Part shown: piece by piece, positions 59,219 through 64,000 of the stretch
How positions within the stretch are numbered: position 1 is the first letter of the stretch
How the letters are laid out: each line of letters starts with the position of its first letter
NCBI GenBank assembly: GCA_035315185.1
Contig: DATFYE010000113.1
Span: 17,397-81,396 of the forward strand
DNA from: JADGQN01 sp035315185
GTDB taxonomy: Bacteria; Desulfobacterota; Syntrophorhabdia; Syntrophorhabdales; WCHB1-27
Length of the DNA: 64,000 nt
Reading direction: 5' to 3'
The notes under the pieces: generated by a model
Told to the model about the DNA's origin: nothing
Database searches by the model: none
The model's input: the letters and a program-made list of their open reading frames with translations, nothing else
Position numbers and translations under genes: made by a program

Positions 59219-61843
59219 ATGCCAAGGATAAGAATCACCACCCTGACCGATAAGATGAAGGATGAACAGGTCTTATCGAAGCTCAAGAGCATCGGCGCCA
59301 AAACAAAGGATAAAGAGAAGGCAGGCGCAGAAGAGGCTCACGAAGATGCGAAAGAAAAGCTTAGCGCCAGCGGCGAGAAAATTGTAGAGAAACGAGTTGC
59401 TTCTACCGTCATCAGAAGACGGGTCCAGCCACCGCCTCCTCCACCACCTGAACCGGTTGTAGAAAAAATAATAGAAGAGGCAAAGCCTGTTGAAGAAGCT
59501 GCGGTCACCAAGCCGACGACGAAGCGAAGGGCGCCGTCCAAGAAGGCTCTCGCGGAAGCCGCGGCTGCCGAACCTGCACAGGTTGTAACAGAAGCAGCGC
59601 CTTCTCCCGCGGCGGAGACGGTGAGTGTACCGACTCGCGAGGCAGAAGAGAAGCTCGTGCGTGAAGCTGGAGCCGCGGAACCTGCAAGGCCCACGGAAGG
59701 GATTGCCAAGGAAGAGCAGGCCAAGCCCGAGGTAGAGACCATAGGTGAGGAAAAGAAACAGGAGATTACCAGGGCGCTGGAAGAGGTTTATAAACAGGAT
59801 CTCGAGAAAGAATTCAAGCTGGTAGAGGAAGAACCCGAGGAAGAGAAGAAACGCAAGAAGGCAGAACGGCTCCTCAAAAAAATCGAAGAAGAGGAGCTGG
59901 AAGCAACCACAACCAAAAAGAAAGGACTCCTCAAACGAAAAGTGGTCATACGCGAAGAAGACTTGTACGCCTTCAGACGCCGGGGCGGTAAAACCCTTCC
60001 CTTCAGGAAAACCAGGGGTGGGAGAGCCGAGGCAAGAGCTGAAGATGAGGCAAGACCTGAGTTGAGAATTGTCAGGAAAGCGGTTAAGATTGCCGATCAG
60101 ATTCAGGTTGGAGAATTGGCAAAACGCCTAAGCGTCAAAGCGCAGGACGTGATTGCGAGACTGCTTTCCCTCGGCACCATTTCGAATATCAATCAGTCGA
60201 TCGATTATGAAACAGCGTCGCTCGTGGCGCAAGACCTCGGTTTTGAGGTGGAGCGGGTATTCTCCATGGAAGAGCAGTTCCAGGCCAGGGAGACAGAAGC
60301 CAGAGAATCTGAGGAGAAGGAGCAGTTGAAGGGCCGGCCCCCGGTTGTCACCATCATGGGCCACGTCGACCATGGAAAAACCCTTCTCCTGGATACGATC
60401 AGGAATACTAACGTCGCAGAACATGAAGCAGGCGGTATAACCCAGCATATCGGCGCCTACCTGGCCCGGGTACATGACAAAGAGATTGCTTTTCTGGATA
60501 CCCCAGGCCACGAGGCTTTCACCGCGATGCGGGCCCGTGGTGCACTGGTGACTGACATCGTCGTCCTCGTAGTCGCTGCTGACGACGGGGTCATGCCCCA
60601 GACTATAGAGGCCATCAATCACGCAAGAGCGGCTAATGTTCCCATCATCGTTGCGGTCAACAAGATAGACAAACCAAACGCAAATCCCGAGAAAGTGATG
60701 AAGGAACTGGCAGAGCACGGCCTGATCCCGGAAGAATGGGGCGGGACAACTCTCATGGCAAAAATATCGGCCAAGAAAAAAACAGGAATCAACGAGCTTC
60801 TGGAGCTGATCCTGCTTCAGGCCGAGATGCTCGAGCTCAAGGCCAATCCGGACAAACTGGCAAAGGGCATCATTATTGAGTCAGGCCTTGATAAAGGACA
60901 CGGGCCCGTTGGCACCGTGATCGTCAGGGAAGGCACCCTCAGCGTGCATGATCCTTTTGTAGCCGGAACGATCTTCGGTCGCGTGCGTGCCCTCATAGAC
61001 GACAAGGGGAAGAGAATACAGAAAGCGCCGCCAGCCACGCCGGTACTGGTAGTCGGATTCTCGGACGTGCCGCAGGCAGGCGATCCCTTTATTGCAACGA
61101 CGGAAGAGAGCTATGCCCGGGAACTCTCAAGGTTCCGGCAGGAAAAGATCAGAGAGAAGGAGGCCGTGGCCGGTCCGAAGGTTACGCTTGAAGACCTGTA
61201 TGCGAAGATGGGGGAGAGCGAAAAACTCACGCTGAACCTTGTCCTCAAGGGCGACGCCAGGGGTACCCTCGACGCCATCCAGGATGCATTAACAAGGCTC
61301 TCCACGCAGAGCATACAGATCCAGATTATCCACAGCGGTGTCGGGGCAATCACCGAAACCGATGTCAACCTCGCAATGGCGTCCGGCGCTATCATCATCG
61401 GCTTCAACGTAAAGCCAATGGCAAAGACACAGGTCCTTGCAGATCAGGAACACGTTCAGATCCGCACCTATTCGGTGATTTACGAGATGATCGACGAAGT
61501 ACGGAAGGCCATGGAGGGTATGCTGGCGCCGAAGATTGTGGAAGTGAGCATCGGCAAGGCAGAAGTGAGGAAGATATTCACGGTTTCCCGGTTGGGCAGC
61601 ATAGCCGGTTCATACGTTCTCGAAGGTAAGGTAATAAGGAGCGCTCTGGCCAAGGTGAGGCGCAACGGGAACGAGCTCTTTTCGGGCAAACTGGCATCTC
61701 TGAAACGGTTCAAGGACGATGTCAAGGAGGTCCAGGCCGGGTATGAGTGTGGCCTGGCACTCGAGGGCTTTAATGATATTCGGGAAGGAGATGTCATCGA
61801 ATTTTTTGTTGAAGAACAAGAAAAACAGACCCTCGATGGCTAA
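59219..61843 (+). CDS. infB: Translation initiation factor IF-2
   Basis: An 874-residue GTPase that brings initiator tRNA to the ribosome. Residues 1-290 are a long charged, low-complexity region rich in Glu, Ala and Lys, and IF2_N follows (QVGELAKRLSVKAQDVI). The G domain has G1 GHVDHGKT (381-388), DTPGHEAF and NKIDKP, followed by the beta-barrel and C-terminal domains. The length is usual for this group. It lies 35 bases after nusA. Confidence 0.97.
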   Translation: MPRIRITTLTDKMKDEQVLSKLKSIGAKTKDKEKAGAEEAHEDAKEKLSASGEKIVEKRVASTVIRRRVQPPPPPPPEPVVEKIIEEAKPVEEAAVTKPTTKRRAPSKKALAEAAAAEPAQVVTEAAPSPAAETVSVPTREAEEKLVREAGAAEPARPTEGIAKEEQAKPEVETIGEEKKQEITRALEEVYKQDLEKEFKLVEEEPEEEKKRKKAERLLKKIEEEELEATTTKKKGLLKRKVVIREEDLYAFRRRGGKTLPFRKTRGGRAEARAEDEARPELRIVRKAVKIADQIQVGELAKRLSVKAQDVIARLLSLGTISNINQSIDYETASLVAQDLGFEVERVFSMEEQFQARETEARESEEKEQLKGRPPVVTIMGHVDHGKTLLLDTIRNTNVAEHEAGGITQHIGAYLARVHDKEIAFLDTPGHEAFTAMRARGALVTDIVVLVVAADDGVMPQTIEAINHARAANVPIIVAVNKIDKPNANPEKVMKELAEHGLIPEEWGGTTLMAKISAKKKTGINELLELILLQAEMLELKANPDKLAKGIIIESGLDKGHGPVGTVIVREGTLSVHDPFVAGTIFGRVRALIDDKGKRIQKAPPATPVLVVGFSDVPQAGDPFIATTEESYARELSRFRQEKIREKEAVAGPKVTLEDLYAKMGESEKLTLNLVLKGDARGTLDAIQDALTRLSTQSIQIQIIHSGVGAITETDVNLAMASGAIIIGFNVKPMAKTQVLADQEHVQIRTYSVIYEMIDEVRKAMEGMLAPKIVEVSIGKAEVRKIFTVSRLGSIAGSYVLEGKVIRSALAKVRRNGNELFSGKLASLKRFKDDVKEVQAGYECGLALEGFNDIREGDVIEFFVEEQEKQTLDG

Positions 61844-61852
61844 GTTATATAT

Positions 61853-62152
61853 ATGGTCGTCGGTATCTCACGCGTCGATATATTCTTACCTGAGAACCAC
61901 TCCCTGAAAGAAAAGCGACAGGCTACAAAGAGGATAGTGGAACGGACGAGGCAGAAGTTCAACGTGTCAGTCATGGAGGTCGACAGAACAAATCTCTGGC
62001 AACGGGTAACCATCGGTTTCTCGGTGGTGGGAGGCGGGCGAGACATCGTAGAGCGCATGATAGAGAACATCCACGACTTCATCGAATCGCTTTACATCGG
62101 GAAAGTGATCGACACGCGAACCGAAATCATGATGGTCGGTGATGAAATATAG
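61853..62152 (+). CDS. YlxP/DUF503-family protein
   Basis: A 99-residue protein of DUF503 (FLPENHSLKEKRQATKRIVER, FNVSVMEVD, WQRVTIGFSVVGGG), nearly always found between infB and rbfA. Its exact role is unsettled; ribosome-linked activity has been proposed from that context. It starts nine bases after infB and overlaps rbfA. Confidence 0.9.
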   Translation: MVVGISRVDIFLPENHSLKEKRQATKRIVERTRQKFNVSVMEVDRTNLWQRVTIGFSVVGGGRDIVERMIENIHDFIESLYIGKVIDTRTEIMMVGDEI

Positions 62153-62492
62153 ACGGCAGCGCATGCAGGACTTCCTGCGCGAAGAGATATCGATGATCGT
62201 ACAGCAGCAAATAAAAGACCCTGGTATCGGATTTGTCACTATCATCGACGTAAGGATGACCGAAGATCTGAAATACGCCAAGGTCTATTACTCCGTTTAC
62301 GGTTCCGACGAGGAAAAAGAGCGAACAGCCCAAGCATTGAAACGTGCCACCAATTATGTCAAACATCTGCTGGGTGAGAAAGTACGGATGAAATATATGC
62401 CGGAAATCACGTTTATTTATGACACCGACCAGGAAAGGGCCGCGAGAATCGATGAGATTCTGAAAAAGGTGGGCAATGTTTCAGAGGATTAA
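62142..62492 (+). CDS. rbfA: Ribosome-binding factor A
   Basis: A 116-residue KH-type protein (MQDFLREEISMIVQQQIKDP, FVTIIDVRMTEDLKYAKVYYS) that binds 16S rRNA helix 1 late in 30S assembly. The ATG at 62142 lies inside the ylxP frame (11-base overlap); a GTG three bases earlier is possible. It overlaps the following DHH gene by 17 bases. Confidence 0.95.
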   Translation: MKYRRQRMQDFLREEISMIVQQQIKDPGIGFVTIIDVRMTEDLKYAKVYYSVYGSDEEKERTAQALKRATNYVKHLLGEKVRMKYMPEITFIYDTDQERAARIDEILKKVGNVSED

Positions 62493-63423
62493 AGAGATAC
62501 TCGCGAACGGAAAAGAGTTCATGGTCACGTCGCACATAGACCCGGACGGCGATGCCATAGGCTCGGCATTCGCTCTCTCCTTCGGCCTCAAGAACCTCGG
62601 AAAGGAGGCAGTCGTCTATCTGAAGGATAAAGTGCCCTACCGGTACGAGTTCCTGCCCCGACCGGCAAGCCTCGTGCACGAGATACCGGCAAAGCGGTTC
62701 GACGCGATTTTTGTAGTCGACTGCGGCGATTTTTACAGGATAGGCGATGGGTACGAAAAGCTGAAAGAGAAAGGGCTGATTATCAATATCGACCATCATA
62801 ATACGAGTGAGGCCTTCGGCTTTCTGAACGTCATTGATGAGCGTGCTTCGTCCACCGCGGAAATTGTTTACGCTGTCCTGAAAGCTCTCGATGTCCGGAT
62901 AGACCCCGATATAGCGGTGAACATTTACACTGCTATAGTCACAGATACCGGCTCCTTTCGGTACAACAGCACGAACTCAAATGCATTCACCATCTGCGAA
63001 GAAATGACCCACTTTGGAGTAATTCCTTCGTATGTGGCGGAGAGAGTGTACGAGAGCCATCCCAAAGAGCGCTTTTTACTCCTCTGTGGAGCACTCGAGA
63101 CCCTCGAAACGCATTATGATAACAGGCTCGCCATCATGCACATCACAGATGAACTGTTCAGACAGGTAGGTGGATCGAGAGAGCACACCGAGGGATTTGT
63201 GGAATTCCTCAAAGAGATGAAGGGCGTTGAGGTCGCCATAGTAGCGCGACAGGTCGGGGAACGCCGGTATAAGATATCCATGAGATCAAAGGGGAACAAG
63301 ATAGATGTGGCGTCCGTGGCAAGGCGATTTGGCGGTGGAGGTCATAAAAACGCTGCAGGCTGCACCATCGAAGGTACTATTGACCAGGTAAAGCGACTGC
63401 TCGTTGAGGCTGTGCCATTATGA
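62476..63423 (+). CDS. nrnA: DHH-family phosphoesterase (NrnA-like)
   Basis: A 315-residue DHH/DHHA1 protein. SHIDPDGDAIGS and VVDCGD and NIDHHNT supply the manganese ligands, and RRFGGGGHKNAAGC is the DHHA1 substrate loop. Bifunctional oligoribonuclease/pAp phosphatases have this layout, and such a gene between rbfA and truB is usual in deltaproteobacteria and Firmicutes. Its TGA overlaps the truB ATG. Confidence 0.92.
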   Translation: MFQRIKEILANGKEFMVTSHIDPDGDAIGSAFALSFGLKNLGKEAVVYLKDKVPYRYEFLPRPASLVHEIPAKRFDAIFVVDCGDFYRIGDGYEKLKEKGLIINIDHHNTSEAFGFLNVIDERASSTAEIVYAVLKALDVRIDPDIAVNIYTAIVTDTGSFRYNSTNSNAFTICEEMTHFGVIPSYVAERVYESHPKERFLLLCGALETLETHYDNRLAIMHITDELFRQVGGSREHTEGFVEFLKEMKGVEVAIVARQVGERRYKISMRSKGNKIDVASVARRFGGGGHKNAAGCTIEGTIDQVKRLLVEAVPL

Positions 63424-64000
63424 TGGATGGTTTCCTCGTCATTGACAAAAGTTCGGGGGTGACCTCCTATCACGTCATAAAAAAACTCAAGGCCATCTAC
63501 CCGTTCAAAAAGATCGGTTATATCGGGACCCTCGACCGGAATGCAACGGGGATTCTGCCTGTAGCCCTGAATGAGGGGGTTAAGCTCATCCCGTTCCTCG
63601 AGAACGGGGAGAAGACGTACGTTGCGCGTTTTCTCCTGGGCGTGACCACGGACACGTTTGACTTGGAAGGCACCCGGACGTCAGAGGTCGATCCACCCAG
63701 GTACGATATCAAAACCATACAGGAGACTCTTCTCACGTTCAAAGGGAAAATCCAGCAGAAGGTGCCCCTTTACTCTTCCAAAAAAATGGATGGCAAGCCG
63801 CTCTATAAGTGGGTAAGAAAGGGGATTCTCATGGATACGCCCTTCAAGGAAGTGGAAGTCCATGACATCAAATTTACCAACTATCTCCATCCGTACGTCG
63901 ACGCCGAAATAACCTGCAGCAAGGGCACGTACATTCGCGTGATCGCCCACGATTTTGGTGCGCTCTTGGGCTGCGGAGGCGTTCTTCATTCCTTGAAACG
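63420..64000 (+). CDS. truB: tRNA pseudouridine(55) synthase TruB, cut by the window end
   Basis: The first 193 codons of truB are visible, with no stop before the edge. The N-terminus reads MMDGFLVIDKSSGVTSYHV; IGTLDRNATGILP holds the catalytic aspartate, KKMDGKPLYKWVRKG a tRNA-binding segment, and CSKGTYIRVIAHDFG the conserved C-terminal part of the catalytic domain. It makes pseudouridine 55 in the T-loop of tRNA. Four bases overlap with the DHH gene (ATGA). TruB usually has about 300 residues, so a third is missing here only because of the window. Confidence 0.93.
   Translation, partial: MMDGFLVIDKSSGVTSYHVIKKLKAIYPFKKIGYIGTLDRNATGILPVALNEGVKLIPFLENGEKTYVARFLLGVTTDTFDLEGTRTSEVDPPRYDIKTIQETLLTFKGKIQQKVPLYSSKKMDGKPLYKWVRKGILMDTPFKEVEVHDIKFTNYLHPYVDAEITCSKGTYIRVIAHDFGALLGCGGVLHSLK

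Overview
The window is bacterial chromosome. It carries no rRNA or tRNA that I can see, no phage structural gene and no complete insertion sequence. Its end holds rimP-nusA-infB-ylxP-rbfA-DHH phosphoesterase-truB. Other regions hold RND efflux, molybdo-flavo-iron-sulfur hydroxylase genes, an Old Yellow Enzyme/GltD fusion, nucleotide-sugar enzymes and many radical SAM genes. Together these suggest an anaerobic Gram-negative deltaproteobacterium in the Desulfobacterota sense, perhaps near Syntrophorhabdus or Syntrophobacter. That placement is inference from gene content and was not tested by a tree.

Layout. 0-7.6 kb: cold-shock protein, pentapeptide-repeat protein, HU, a secreted tannase-like esterase behind a long structured leader, a universal stress protein and small orphan genes. 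7.8-15.3 kb: an accessory island with a GHKL ATPase fused to a PD-(D/E)XK-like nuclease domain, two further stand-alone PD-(D/E)XK-like proteins, a gamma-glutamylcyclotransferase-like protein and several orphan membrane proteins. This is a plausible but unproven defence region. 15.5-16.3 kb: a palindromic mobile-type repeat, then a second copy of the membrane coiled-coil protein found at 1.3 kb. 16.3-23.8 kb (minus strand): FAD, 2Fe-2S and molybdopterin subunits of a xanthine-dehydrogenase-family enzyme, an OYE/GltD fusion, a Rid-family protein and a DUF1847 protein. 23.9-29.7 kb: a tripartite RND efflux operon. 30.6-34.6 kb: nucleotide-sugar dehydrogenase, epimerase, a small secreted protein and a HAD hydrolase.

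34.7-53.4 kb is the most interesting part. A first group (35.8-43.4 kb) holds two radical SAM/SPASM proteins and a PqqD-like protein that resemble ScmF, ScmE and ScmD of the SynChlorMet cassette. With them lie an S26 peptidase-like protein, an ABC exporter, a four-helix-bundle gene and a HAF-repeat protein. Unusual hairpin arrays and decamer repeats lie between these genes. A second group (43.8-53.1 kb, more AT-rich) has a B12-type radical SAM protein with TPRs on the plus strand. On the minus strand is an apparent operon: S26-like peptidase, small protein, radical SAM-HprK-like fusion, radical SAM/SPASM, PqqD-like protein, radical SAM/SPASM, a Cys/Gly-rich probable precursor peptide, and a PRMT-like methyltransferase fused to a PqqD-like domain. 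I read it as a ribosomally made, post-translationally modified peptide (RiPP) pathway that combines radical SAM chemistry, possible arginine-type methylation and a kinase-like domain.

53.5-57.0 kb returns to envelope sugar genes (WecA-like transferase, UDP-xylose synthase, UDP-glucose dehydrogenase). 57.3-64 kb is the conserved transcription/translation operon, with truB cut by the window end.
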